Below are positions 34,611 through 42,940 of a stretch of DNA of 64,000 nt, one piece after another. Both the position numbers and the translations under genes were made by a program. Each line of letters starts with the position of its first letter. Positions within the stretch are counted from its first letter, which is position 1. The notes beneath the pieces are model-generated. The model ran no database searches and was not told where the DNA came from. It saw only the letters and a list, made by a program, of their open reading frames with translations. Origin of the DNA: Acrocarpospora macrocephala (GTDB lineage Bacteria > Actinomycetota > Actinomycetes > Streptosporangiales > Streptosporangiaceae); contig NZ_BLAE01000012.1 in assembly GCF_009687865.1 (NCBI RefSeq), forward strand, positions 2,502-66,501, written 5' to 3'.

Positions 34611-35759
34611 TCAGGTCAGGAGTCCGGTGGCGTACATCAGGAGCATTCCGGTGAGGATGCCGGTGATGCTGACGGGATGCAGGAACCGTCCCCCGCCGTC
34701 GCGTACCGACGGGGTGAGCTGGAGGATGACCTGCGCGATCGCGCCGACGCCGAGGCCGAGTAGCAGCGCGGCGAGCGCGGGCTGTGTCGTGGCGGCGCCG
34801 AGCCAGGCGCCGAGGATGGCGGGGCCGCCGGCGACGAGGCCCAGGAAGATCAGCCGGAACGGTGTGGTGCGCTCTTCGCTGACGGGTGCGACGATGGCGA
34901 GGCCCTCGGTGGTGTTGTGGATGGCGAAGCCCGCGACCAGCGTCGCGCCCAGGGCGAGCGCGCCGACGGCGTAGGCCGAGCCGATCGCGAGTCCTTCACC
35001 GAGGTTGTGCAGGCCGATGCCGACGGACACCAGCAGCGACAGGCGATAGCCGCCTGTTTGTCCTGGTCGTGCGGACATCCAGTTCTGCACGCCGGACAGC
35101 ACCAGGTAGGCGGCGATGGCACCGATCCCGACAAGTCCGGCGCCACCGAGCGCGCCCGCGCCGGCGTTGGCGACCTCCATTCCTTCGAGTGCCGCGTCGA
35201 TGGCCAGCCAGGCGAGCAGCCCGATGGTCAGCGCCATCAGGGCCCGGATCCAGCCCGGAGGCACCCGCCGCAGCCAGGGGAGCCAGAGCATTCCTATGGC
35301 TACGGGGATCACACCGACATATGTCCCCAAGAGCGCCATCAGGCCGATAAATCCAGATGGGTCCGGCGTCAGCACGGCCACGGGGATCTCGTGGGCGACG
35401 ATTCCGCCGGTAGAGGTGAGAAGCGCCACCTCGTAGGCCTCTCCGTCGACCCATGGATAGGTGATCCGCACGTTGGCCGAGCCGAGACGGCCGATCTCCG
35501 GTTCGCTCATCCGAAAGTCGGCGAACGCGTCATTGACCGCGACCTGGGCGAGCGTGACCGGATCGGGGCCCGCGTTGCGCACGACCAATTCGATGGAACC
35601 CGCGCCGAGTACCGTCCGCTCCACGACGAGTTCCTCAGCCGGAGGACCGTTGCGCGCGGTCAGGCCAGGCCCGTCGAGTACGGCGAAGCCCACCACCGCC
35701 ACGGCGATGACGCACAACGGCAGAAGGCCGAGCACCCATGTGTTCAGGCGGCTCTCCAT
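34611..35759 (-). CDS. ZIP-family metal permease
   Basis: About 382 residues. An N-terminal membrane helix and an extracytoplasmic beta-rich domain of about 100 residues precede seven or eight membrane helices. The two ZIP metal-site helices are visible: IGLHNLGEGLAIGSA and FAIHNTTEGLAIVAP, each with H-N-x-x-E-G. ZIP proteins move Zn, Mn or Fe into the cytoplasm; the metal is not predictable. The N-terminal extension is unusual for the family. ATG at 35759 follows the multicopper oxidase stop by 1 bp, so the two are cotranscribed. Confidence 0.87.
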   Translation of the reverse strand: MESRLNTWVLGLLPLCVIAVAVVGFAVLDGPGLTARNGPPAEELVVERTVLGAGSIELVVRNAGPDPVTLAQVAVNDAFADFRMSEPEIGRLGSANVRITYPWVDGEAYEVALLTSTGGIVAHEIPVAVLTPDPSGFIGLMALLGTYVGVIPVAIGMLWLPWLRRVPPGWIRALMALTIGLLAWLAIDAALEGMEVANAGAGALGGAGLVGIGAIAAYLVLSGVQNWMSARPGQTGGYRLSLLVSVGIGLHNLGEGLAIGSAYAVGALALGATLVAGFAIHNTTEGLAIVAPVSEERTTPFRLIFLGLVAGGPAILGAWLGAATTQPALAALLLGLGVGAIAQVILQLTPSVRDGGGRFLHPVSITGILTGMLLMYATGLLT

Positions 35760-35760
35760 A

Positions 35761-36822
35761 TCAACCGCTCTTTTCGCAGGCGGGGCCACAACCGGCCTCG
35801 AAGAAGCCCATCCAGCCGAGCTCGGCGAACTCCGACTGGTGTGCGTGGAACATGAAGCGGCCTTCGCGGGGGAACGTGATTTCGAGGATTCCGCGCTGAC
35901 CCTGGCACAACATCACCGTGTCGGTGTGCTCCGCCGGGCTCATGGACGTGCCGGTGGGATACCAGTCGAAGAAGTTTCCGTGGACGTGGAAGGAGTTGAC
36001 GAGGTCGTATTCGAGGACGTTGACCAGGTAGATCCGTACCAGCTCGCCGACGGTCACCCGCACCGGGTCGCTCATGTAGACGAAGGGGATGGTGTTGACC
36101 GCGTACAGCTCGTTCGCGCGGTCGAAATTGGTGTCGAAGCCGTTCATGACCATCACGAGTTCGTCGGCCTCGGGGCGTGCTTCCTTCGGGTCGATGAGGA
36201 AGACGCCGTATAAGCCTTTGGCGATGTGGTGGGCGAGCGGGGTCACGTGGCAGTGGTACAGGTGCAGGCCGAACGGCTCCGCGTCGAACTCGTATACCGT
36301 CTGGCCGCCCGGCTGGACCAGGCTCAGGCCTATTCCCGCGGTCCCGTCGACCTGGGCCGCGTGCAGGCCGTGAAAGTGAATCGTGTGCGCGTGCGCCGAA
36401 TGGTTGACCAGGGTGATTCGCAGGCGCTCACCTTCGGTCGCGCGAAGCGTGGGCCCGGGAATCCTGCCATTGTAGGTCCAGGCGGGAAAGGTGACTCCAG
36501 GAGCCACCTCGATTTCCTTTTCCCGGGCCACCAGGGTCCATTCTCGAAGTGTTCTCCCGTCGGCGAGGAGAGAGGTTTTTCCCCGGTCGAAATCCCTGAT
36601 GAGCGTCGTCGGGTGAAACCCGTTCTTGCCGTTGTCCACATGGGTCCCCGACCGGAAGCCGGCGTGCGCGGACCCTGCCGTGTGTGCCGGACCATGCTGG
36701 TGGCCACCTGGATCGGAGGAGGGGATCGCCGGCCTTCCGGTCAGGTGCGCCACAGCGGCACCGACGGAGGGAACCAGTGCGACAATTGCGCTACGTCGAG
36801 AGATGTCTGACACACGAAACAC
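35761..36822 (-). CDS. Two-domain multicopper oxidase, Tat-exported
   Basis: About 353 residues. The N-terminus SDISRRSAIVALVPSVGAAV has a twin-arginine signal, and a His-rich stretch follows (GGHQHGPAHTAGSAHA). Domain 1 carries HTIHFHG and HLYHCHVTPLAHH, so it holds the type 1 Cys; domain 2 carries HVHGNFFDW and FHAHQSEFAELGW, where the usual HCH Cys is Ala. With T1 ligands in domain 1 only it matches the arrangement described as type C two-domain oxidases, and trimerisation would be expected. Likely role: Cu(I), Mn(II) or Fe(II) oxidation beside the ZIP permease. GTG at 36822; a second GTG at 36813 is possible. Confidence 0.87.
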   Translation of the reverse strand: MFRVSDISRRSAIVALVPSVGAAVAHLTGRPAIPSSDPGGHQHGPAHTAGSAHAGFRSGTHVDNGKNGFHPTTLIRDFDRGKTSLLADGRTLREWTLVAREKEIEVAPGVTFPAWTYNGRIPGPTLRATEGERLRITLVNHSAHAHTIHFHGLHAAQVDGTAGIGLSLVQPGGQTVYEFDAEPFGLHLYHCHVTPLAHHIAKGLYGVFLIDPKEARPEADELVMVMNGFDTNFDRANELYAVNTIPFVYMSDPVRVTVGELVRIYLVNVLEYDLVNSFHVHGNFFDWYPTGTSMSPAEHTDTVMLCQGQRGILEITFPREGRFMFHAHQSEFAELGWMGFFEAGCGPACEKSG

Positions 36823-37226
36823 GGTAAGTGGCCAAAGCCGCTATTTCAATGCGCAAATTAGATCCACGTTTGCCCGATTATGCTGACATAAATCGGGATT
36901 CGTTTGCGAGGGAATCGAGCGCGATTCCTACTGGCACAGCATGCGAGTCGACAAATCCGTGAATATCCCATTTAGCACCGACAGGGACTGAGCTGCGTTG
37001 CCGCCCTGTGCGCAGACAGGACAGTTGCCGTCGGCGCTGCGTCCGGTCGCCGCGCTGTCGGCGCACCGGAATTGGCCGCTGGCACTCTTCGGCGTCGCTA
37101 GGTCAAGTGTGCGTGGAAATCACCGGACAACCCTCGACGACATTGGAGCAGGCCCCCAGATTCATCGTCGAAGGCTGCGACAGCGTCCAACTGCCGCCGA
37201 CCCCGGTGGATGCCTGGTGATCACGG
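36823..37226. other. 404-bp intergenic region upstream of multicopper oxidase
   Basis: No gene seen. The part next to the oxidase gene is AT-rich and should hold its promoter. It contains a perfect inverted repeat, GGAATCG-agcg-CGATTCC (36911-36928), directly behind TTTGCGAGGG (36903-36912), the decamer also found before the oxalate decarboxylase unit. The half toward the GlxA-type regulator is featureless. Confidence 0.4.
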
Positions 37227-38132
37227 TCAACGCGCGCGCAGCCGGCGCAGCATGCGGGCGTCCTCGAACCCGACCTCCCGGGCCGCGGACTCGACCACGG
37301 TCCCATGGCTGATCAGATGCTGAGCCCGCTCCAGGCGAAGGGCCTGCTGGTAGCGCAACGGGGTGAGCCCGCCGGTGGCGCGGGTGAACGCGCGGGTCAG
37401 GGTGCGCTCGCTGACACCGGCGCGCGCGGCCAGATACGCCAGCGGCAGCGGCTCCGCGAACCTGCTGTCGATCAGATCCTGGACGCGGTGCACGGTGTCG
37501 TCCACGTGGGAGCGATACCGGAGCATGGCGCTCGCCTGGGGTTCGTGCCCGTTGCGACGAGCGTAGACGACCATGTCACGGGCGACCTTGGCGGCGACCG
37601 CGGGCCCGTGCCGTACCGACAAAAGGTGCAGGGCCAGGTCGATGCCGCTGGCGATGCCGGCCGAGGTCACCACCCGGTCGTCGACGGTGAACAGGACGTC
37701 GCGGACCACCGTGGCGCGTGGGTAGCGGGCCGCCAGCTCATCCTGGAGATCGTGGTGGGTGGTGCACCGGCGACCGTCCAGCAGCCCCGCCTGGCCGAGC
37801 GCCTCCGCTCCGGCGCACACGCTGGCCACCGTACCCCCAGCGGCATGATGCGCCCGCAAACGCGCCAGATCTTCCGCCCGCGGGCGCGGCCCACCCCGAA
37901 GCGTCGGCCCTCGCCACCCCGGCACCACGACCAGGTCATCCCGCCCCAACTCGGGCCATCGCGTCTCCGCCGCCAGCGGCAACCCCTGCGCGCTGGGCAC
38001 CTGCTCCCGCTCGGCCACGTAACACAGCCGGTACGGCTGCCCTAGCATGGCAGCGGAATGAAAAGCCTGCGCGGGCCCGGCCAGATCCAGCAGATGCACC
38101 CCCGGCAGGAGCACGAAAACGACTTGGCTCAT
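37227..38132 (-). CDS. GlxA-type regulator (DJ-1/PfpI domain plus AraC HTH)
   Basis: About 301 residues. Residues 1-170 are a class I glutamine-amidotransferase/DJ-1-like domain (VFVLLPGVHLLDLAGPAQAF; nucleophile-elbow region VASVCAGAEALGQAG with Cys). Residues about 205-300 are an AraC-type double helix-turn-helix (PLPLAYLAARAGVSERTLTR, then TPLRYQQALRLERAQHLI). Such proteins regulate catabolic genes in response to small nitrogenous metabolites. Start ATG at 38132 overlaps the isochorismatase-like gene by 4 bp, which is a likely target or partner. Confidence 0.9.
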   Translation of the reverse strand: MSQVVFVLLPGVHLLDLAGPAQAFHSAAMLGQPYRLCYVAEREQVPSAQGLPLAAETRWPELGRDDLVVVPGWRGPTLRGGPRPRAEDLARLRAHHAAGGTVASVCAGAEALGQAGLLDGRRCTTHHDLQDELAARYPRATVVRDVLFTVDDRVVTSAGIASGIDLALHLLSVRHGPAVAAKVARDMVVYARRNGHEPQASAMLRYRSHVDDTVHRVQDLIDSRFAEPLPLAYLAARAGVSERTLTRAFTRATGGLTPLRYQQALRLERAQHLISHGTVVESAAREVGFEDARMLRRLRAR

Positions 38133-38656
38133 TCCAGTTCAGCCACGCTGACAATCGCGGCGAACCTATCCCGAAGCACCGCCTCGGTCCGCGCGGTGAT
38201 CTCCTCCACGCTGAACCCGCCAACCGGCCCGGTCGTGGTGGCATCGGTGACGAAGAGCACCTGATATCCGAGATCGCTACCGATCCTGGCCGTGGTCTCC
38301 ACGCACTGCTCGGTCCGGATCCCACACAGCACCACCTCGCGCACCCCCGCCTCAGTGAGCAACTGCTGCAGGTTGGTGGTGGTGAAAGCATTGTGCGAGG
38401 TCTTGCGCAGCGTCGGCTCTTCCGGCAGCGGCGGCCCCACCTCGTCCATCAGCCGAACGTGCCCGTTGGCAGGATCGAACGCACCGCCGCTGCCGGGTTC
38501 GGAGTGCAGCACCCAGACCACAAGATCCCCCTTGGCCCGAGCGGCACGCACCAGCCGGTTGACCGGTTCGGCGATCTTCGGGTTCCCTATCTGCGCCCAG
38601 TTCGGCTGCGCCCGGAAGGACTCCTGGACATCGATCACAATCAGAGCTCGGTTCAT
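38129..38656 (-). CDS. Isochorismatase-family cysteine hydrolase
   Basis: About 175 residues with the family triad: Asp in ALIVIDVQESF, Lys in LRKTSHNAF and the nucleophile Cys in CGIRTEQCVETTARIGSDLG. These enzymes hydrolyse amides or related bonds (nicotinamide, N-carbamoyl compounds) or vinyl ethers; the substrate here is open. Coupled to the GlxA-type regulator by an ATGA overlap, a recurrent pairing in actinomycetes. Confidence 0.9.
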   Translation of the reverse strand: MNRALIVIDVQESFRAQPNWAQIGNPKIAEPVNRLVRAARAKGDLVVWVLHSEPGSGGAFDPANGHVRLMDEVGPPLPEEPTLRKTSHNAFTTTNLQQLLTEAGVREVVLCGIRTEQCVETTARIGSDLGYQVLFVTDATTTGPVGGFSVEEITARTEAVLRDRFAAIVSVAELE

Positions 38657-38764
38657 ACCATCAGTCTGACCAGCGCAACCACCTCCAGAACAGGCCCGAT
38701 CCAGCCCGTTACCGGAACGATCCGGTCATCCACCTGGGACGACCGGCTGCGCGGCGCCGCCGGT

Positions 38765-39493
38765 TCAGGCGCAGGTCGGAATCTTCGGGTAATCCTGGGT
38801 ACGAACCGCAGGCAGCCAGGCCACTCCGCCGGGCACGTCGTCGAGCCGCACCCGATACCACCGCTTGGTGAAAACGCCGGTCTCGTCGCTGACGAGGTCG
38901 CCGTCGTACAGGACGCAGTCGGACGCCAGCACGTCGTTGTGCCACACCCGGTGACTCACGACGTTGTTGGCGTCGTATTTCGCGCGGGGGTCGATAGCCA
39001 GGCCCATGCTGCACGCCGGCGGCCGGTCGGTGCGGTTCTGGCAGGGAACCTCCACATTGAACACCTTGACCGGAACCGTCTTCGCGAACCCCGCCGGCTC
39101 GTCCTCGCGGAACACCAGCACGAGCGCGACGGCCGCTGACGCCACGGCGGCGGCCGACGCGGCGATCGTGATGATCCACGGTGTACGGCCGCGCTCGCGC
39201 CGCGGTTCCTCCGGCTCATCGAGAGGCGGCGATGACTCGCCCCTCCGGGCGGCGTCGGCGAGCACCCACAGCCGGTGCAGATCGCGGGTCTCCTCGCCGC
39301 TCGCACCACACCCCTTCGCGAAGGTGTGCACCACCGCGAAGTCCGCCGGGATCTTCGTCCCGGCCGCATAACGGTGCAGGCTCGACCGGCTGATCCCGGT
39401 ACGTCCGGCGAGCTCCTCGAAGCTGACCCCGGCACGCTCCTTGAGGGCACGAAGCCGCGCGGCCAGTTCATCCGCTTCCGCGGACAGCGTCAT
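38765..39493 (-). CDS. Membrane-bound XRE-type regulator with extracytoplasmic domain
   Basis: About 242 residues. Residues 10-65 are an XRE helix-turn-helix (ALKERAGVSFEELAGRTGIS, SSLHRYAAGTKIP). One membrane helix lies at about 107-130 (WIITIAASAAAVASAAVALV). The C-terminal 110 residues are outside the membrane, have several Cys (CQNRTDRPPACS, SDCVLYDG, PTCA) and end in an SH3-like pattern (KRWYRVRLDDVPGGVAWLPA). This suggests a one-component transmembrane sensor or a cell-wall-linked regulator. It is divergent from a small secreted protein gene 227 bp away. Confidence 0.82.
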   Translation of the reverse strand: MTLSAEADELAARLRALKERAGVSFEELAGRTGISRSSLHRYAAGTKIPADFAVVHTFAKGCGASGEETRDLHRLWVLADAARRGESSPPLDEPEEPRRERGRTPWIITIAASAAAVASAAVALVLVFREDEPAGFAKTVPVKVFNVEVPCQNRTDRPPACSMGLAIDPRAKYDANNVVSHRVWHNDVLASDCVLYDGDLVSDETGVFTKRWYRVRLDDVPGGVAWLPAVRTQDYPKIPTCA

Positions 39494-39720
39494 GAGTCCA
39501 TCCCAGTCATATCCCAGCAGGTCAACAGAGTTCGCAGGTCACATGGGCTGAAACCATCCCAGCATCCCATTTCACTCTAATCCCTTGCGGATCATGATGA
39601 TCACCGTCAATGTCGTCGCTGACTCGGCACCGTAAGCGCCCGGGTGGAACGAAAGAGCGGTGCCGAACGACGCACGACCGGATCTCTGTCAGCACGTCAA
39701 CCAGAAAGAGAGAACGCGCA

Positions 39721-40140
39721 ATGAACCTACGCCGGCACGCGGGGGCCGTTATCAGCGCAGGACTGCTCGCCCTCCCTCTCGTCCTCCTCACGGGGACGTC
39801 GGCCTCCGCAGACACCAACTGCGGAAGCTGGCCCGGAAACGGCATCGCCGATCACGACGTCAAGACCCTGACCGTGACCCACGGCGGCCGTACCATCAAG
39901 ATCGCTCTGGTGAACCAGCGACTCAGCGATCACTCATTCGCCGCCATCAGAAGCAACTACCGGTCCGGGGACCAGACGTGGGTGGACCGTTCGTACGACG
40001 GGGGCAAGAACTGGACGCAGTGCGGCCCGTTCAACTCCCAGTTCTCGAACGACCTGAACAACCTCGGCAACCACATGCGAGCGTGCGCTCGCTTCAACGG
40101 GGCGAGCTTCTGCACGGGCTGGTACAAGGACACCGACTGA
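39721..40140 (+). CDS. Small secreted protein of unknown function
   Basis: About 139 residues. A clear Sec signal peptide (AVISAGLLALPLVLLTGTSA, cleavage after ASA) precedes a 108-residue mature part with four Cys (TNCGSW, WTQCGPF, MRACARF, SFCTGW) that could form two disulfides. It is rich in Trp and Asn. The pattern resembles small secreted actinomycete proteins of unknown role. GAAAGAGAGAA lies 6 nt before the ATG. A perfect hairpin follows the gene, marking a monocistronic unit. Divergence from the membrane-bound XRE regulator suggests a sensor/secreted-protein pair. Confidence 0.78.
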   Translation: MNLRRHAGAVISAGLLALPLVLLTGTSASADTNCGSWPGNGIADHDVKTLTVTHGGRTIKIALVNQRLSDHSFAAIRSNYRSGDQTWVDRSYDGGKNWTQCGPFNSQFSNDLNNLGNHMRACARFNGASFCTGWYKDTD

Positions 40141-40160
40141 TCACCATGAACACGTGACAC

Positions 40161-40186
40161 GAGGGCCGCTGCCGGCAGCGGCCCTC
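40161..40186. terminator. Perfect palindrome between secreted protein and WYL regulator genes
   Basis: GAGGGCCGCTGCC (40161-40173) is followed directly by its reverse complement (40174-40186), giving an 11-bp stem with a 4-nt loop. It sits 20 bp after one gene and 17 bp after the other end, so it can act as a bidirectional terminator. Confidence 0.65.
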
Positions 40187-40203
40187 GCCGCGTTTGATCA
40201 CCT

Positions 40204-41169
40204 CTAGCGGATGAACTTCTGGATGGCGCGCCGGCAGCGAGTGGCCTGGGCTTGGAGGGCGTCGGCGAGAGCGGGTGGGCCGCTGGTGAGGGTGAAGTCG
40301 GTGTCCACCGAGGTGATCATCCAGACCAGTGCCCATGGGGTATCGGCACCGACATACAACAGGCAGCTGTGATCGTCCACTGCCTCGACCACGCCCATCC
40401 CCGGCCAGATCCGTTGAGCGACGGTTTCGGCGGATTCGTGCAGGGTGACGGTCGCCTGAACCGACCACGCCCGCGATGACAGCCGGTGCGCCAGGTAGGT
40501 CGCGACGTCGCCGTCGGGTGGCTGTCTGGGCGCGAACCTGGGGCCGGTAGGCGTACGCGGCCGGAGCCGGTCCGCCCGGAAGGTGCGCCAGTCCTCGCGG
40601 TCGATGTCCCAGGCGACCAGATACCAGTGCCGGTCGAAACTGACCAGGCTGTGCGGCTCGACGGAACGAATCGTGTCGCCGCCACGGGGGCTGGTGTAGT
40701 CGAAACGCAGGCGTTCATGGCGGCGGCAGGCAGCGGCGATGGCCATCAGCGTGTCCGGGCTCACGGTGGGCCCGGTGCGGCCGACCCGGACGGTCGCCAT
40801 GTGCAGCGTGTTCACCTGATGCCGCAACCGGGATGGCAGCACTTGCTCCAGTTTGGTGAGGGCACGTAGCGAGGTCTCCTCGATCCCGGTGACCGAACCG
40901 CCCGCCGCCGTACGCAGCCCGACCGCCACCGCGACCGCCTCGTCGTCGTCGAGCAGCAGCGGCGGCAGCGACGCGCCCGCCCCCAGCCGGTAACCGGCGG
41001 TGCCCTGGGTGGCGTGCACCGGATAGCCGAGTTCGCGCAGTCGCTCCACATCCCTGCGGATCGTCCGCGTGGTGACGCTCAGCCGCTCGGCGAGCTCGGC
41101 GCCGGACCAGTCGCGATGGGTCTGCAGGAGCGACAGCAGTTTCAGCAGCCGCGCGGAGGTTTCCACCAT
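40204..41169 (-). CDS. WYL-domain transcriptional regulator (YafY-type)
   Basis: About 321 residues. N-terminal HTH_11-type domain (RLLKLLSLLQTHRDWSGAEL, then LSVTTRTIRRDVERLRELGY) followed by a WYL domain (VSFDRHWYLVAWDIDREDWR) and a C-terminal WCX-like region (VTLHESAETVAQRIWPGMG). Such regulators bind nucleotide-like or oligonucleotide ligands. It is divergent from the epoxide hydrolase gene with 63 bp between starts, so it most likely controls that gene. Confidence 0.9.
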   Translation of the reverse strand: MVETSARLLKLLSLLQTHRDWSGAELAERLSVTTRTIRRDVERLRELGYPVHATQGTAGYRLGAGASLPPLLLDDDEAVAVAVGLRTAAGGSVTGIEETSLRALTKLEQVLPSRLRHQVNTLHMATVRVGRTGPTVSPDTLMAIAAACRRHERLRFDYTSPRGGDTIRSVEPHSLVSFDRHWYLVAWDIDREDWRTFRADRLRPRTPTGPRFAPRQPPDGDVATYLAHRLSSRAWSVQATVTLHESAETVAQRIWPGMGVVEAVDDHSCLLYVGADTPWALVWMITSVDTDFTLTSGPPALADALQAQATRCRRAIQKFIR

Positions 41170-41232
41170 GCCGCCAAGAATGCCGGACCCTTAGGACCGA
41201 TCCTTACCTAAGCGGCTCATAACGTCGCGTTC

Positions 41233-42426
41233 ATGACGACCACCCAGCAGGACATTCGCCCTTTCCGCCTCGATATCCCGCAAGCTCAACTCGACGATCT
41301 GAGCGCGCGCCTGGCCAACACCCGCTGGCCGGACGAACTGCCCGGTGTCGGCTGGAGCAGGGGCGTACCGCTGGAATACCTGAAGAATCTCGCCGAATAC
41401 TGGCGCACCGGCTACGACTGGCGCGCGCACGAGGCGGCGCTCAACCAGCACCCGCAGTACGTCACCACCATCGACGGGCAGAACATCCATTTCCTACATG
41501 TACGCTCACCCGAGCCGGACGCCACCCCCCTGATGCTGCTGCACGGCTGGCCGGGCGGAGTCGTGGACTTCCTCGACGTCATCGGCCCGCTGTCGAATCC
41601 CCGCAACGACCCGGCCCCCGCATTCCACCTGGTGATCCCGTCATTGCCCGGTTTCGGATTCTCCACACCGCTGGCCGGTCCGGGCATGGGCACCGCGCGA
41701 ATGGCCGAGGTGCTCACCCAGCTGATGTCCCTGCTCGGCTACGACCGGTACGGCGTCCAGGGCTACGACACCGGCGCATGGGTCGCCCCCCACATGGGCA
41801 AACACGACCCCGACCACATCACCGGCATCCACGTCAACGCCCTGCTCACCTTCCCCATCGGGGCGGAAGGCGAAATGGACGGCCTGACCGAGGTCGAGCA
41901 ACGGCGCTGGCGGGCGATGCAGAACTTCAACGACGGCTACCTCCAGTGCAACTCCAAACGACCGCAAACGGTGACATACGGCCTGCACGACTCGCCCGTC
42001 GGCCAACTTGCCTGGATCGTGGAGAAATTCAAGGAACTCACCGACCCGGAAGACGGCCTGCCCGAGGACAGCATCGACCGCGACCGCATCCTGACCGACG
42101 TCTCGCTGTACTGGCTGACCGGCACGACCGGATCCGCCGCACAGATCTACTACGAAGAGATCTCCGCCAACACCTGGACCGAGACCACCGACTGGAGCGA
42201 GGGCACCGACTCGACCGAAGACGCGGCCGGCTGGACGCCTCAGCGCGGAACGGTGCCAACCGGAGTGCTCGTCTCCGTCCACGACGTGACCATCCGCCGC
42301 TGGGCGGAACGCGACCACAATGTCGTACGTTGGACGGAACTCGACCGCGGCGGCCACTTCCTCGCCATGGAGGCACCCGACCTGCTGATCGCCGACGTGC
42401 GCGAATTCTTCGGCAAGCTGCGCTGA
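41233..42426 (+). CDS. Epoxide hydrolase (EHN family)
   Basis: About 397 residues. The N-terminal epoxide-hydrolase lid domain is present ([40 protein letters not shown]). The alpha/beta core has the oxyanion motif [12 protein letters not shown], nucleophile Asp in [13 protein letters not shown] and the C-terminal His in [13 protein letters not shown]. Expected reaction: hydrolysis of an epoxide to a diol, in detoxification or secondary metabolism. There is no ribosome binding site before the ATG, so a leaderless transcript is possible. Paired with a divergent WYL regulator. Confidence 0.92.
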   Translation: MTTTQQDIRPFRLDIPQAQLDDLSARLANTRWPDELPGVGWSRGVPLEYLKNLAEYWRTGYDWRAHEAALNQHPQYVTTIDGQNIHFLHVRSPEPDATPLMLLHGWPGGVVDFLDVIGPLSNPRNDPAPAFHLVIPSLPGFGFSTPLAGPGMGTARMAEVLTQLMSLLGYDRYGVQGYDTGAWVAPHMGKHDPDHITGIHVNALLTFPIGAEGEMDGLTEVEQRRWRAMQNFNDGYLQCNSKRPQTVTYGLHDSPVGQLAWIVEKFKELTDPEDGLPEDSIDRDRILTDVSLYWLTGTTGSAAQIYYEEISANTWTETTDWSEGTDSTEDAAGWTPQRGTVPTGVLVSVHDVTIRRWAERDHNVVRWTELDRGGHFLAMEAPDLLIADVREFFGKLR

Positions 42427-42568
42427 GAGGCTGGTCGTAGGGTGCTCGCGCGCGACTAAGCTCGGACCCGGCGTAACGTGGGCGCGAAAGGATCCGATCA
42501 TAGTCAGCGATTACCTGCCTCCGGAACCGACTCGGCCCGTGCGTCGCCGCGTGACGGAGGCGGCGATC

Positions 42569-42940
42569 TTGAGCAACCAGCCCCAGAGCCCCGCCGATGT
42601 CCGGCAGTGGACCTGCCCGCACGCCCAGCACGCCCGGCACGGCTGCGTCCCCTGCTACCAGGCCTCGGCCGACGCCGATCCGGCGCTGCCGCTGTGGGAT
42701 GTCGCGGTGTGGTTCACCACGGTGTGGCCGATCCCGATCAGAGCCCTGCAGGACGTCCACCGCCACGGCCGCCGCTTCACCCTCGACCAGCCTTCAACGC
42801 CTTTGGTCTACATCCTGAGCGGTCAGGTGCGGACCGCCCTGGGCGCGGAAGCGGTGGCCGCGATGGTGGGTTTCCTCCTGCAGAACCGCCACATCGTCGA
42901 GGAGTTCACGGTGACGGAGATCCGCGCCGTCCACTCCTGA
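42569..42940 (+). CDS. Small protein of unknown function with Cys/His-rich N-terminus
   Basis: About 123 residues from a TTG at 42569, chosen because GGAGG lies 8 nt upstream; GTG at 42539 would add ten residues. Strong G/C at third codon positions supports coding. The N-terminal part has WTCPHAQHARHGCVPCYQA, a possible zinc site, and the rest is alternating hydrophobic (LPLWDVAVWFTTVWPIPIRA). No family recognised. The last 35 bp overlap the converging AbrB-family gene. A tail-to-tail overlap of this size suggests mutual transcriptional interference, but that is inference. Confidence 0.55.
   Translation: MSNQPQSPADVRQWTCPHAQHARHGCVPCYQASADADPALPLWDVAVWFTTVWPIPIRALQDVHRHGRRFTLDQPSTPLVYILSGQVRTALGAEAVAAMVGFLLQNRHIVEEFTVTEIRAVHS

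Noticed and set aside
36878-37066. Small minus-strand frame of 62 codons upstream of the multicopper oxidase
   Set aside because: Arg-rich, no ribosome binding site, no homology I recognise, and it covers the likely promoter region.
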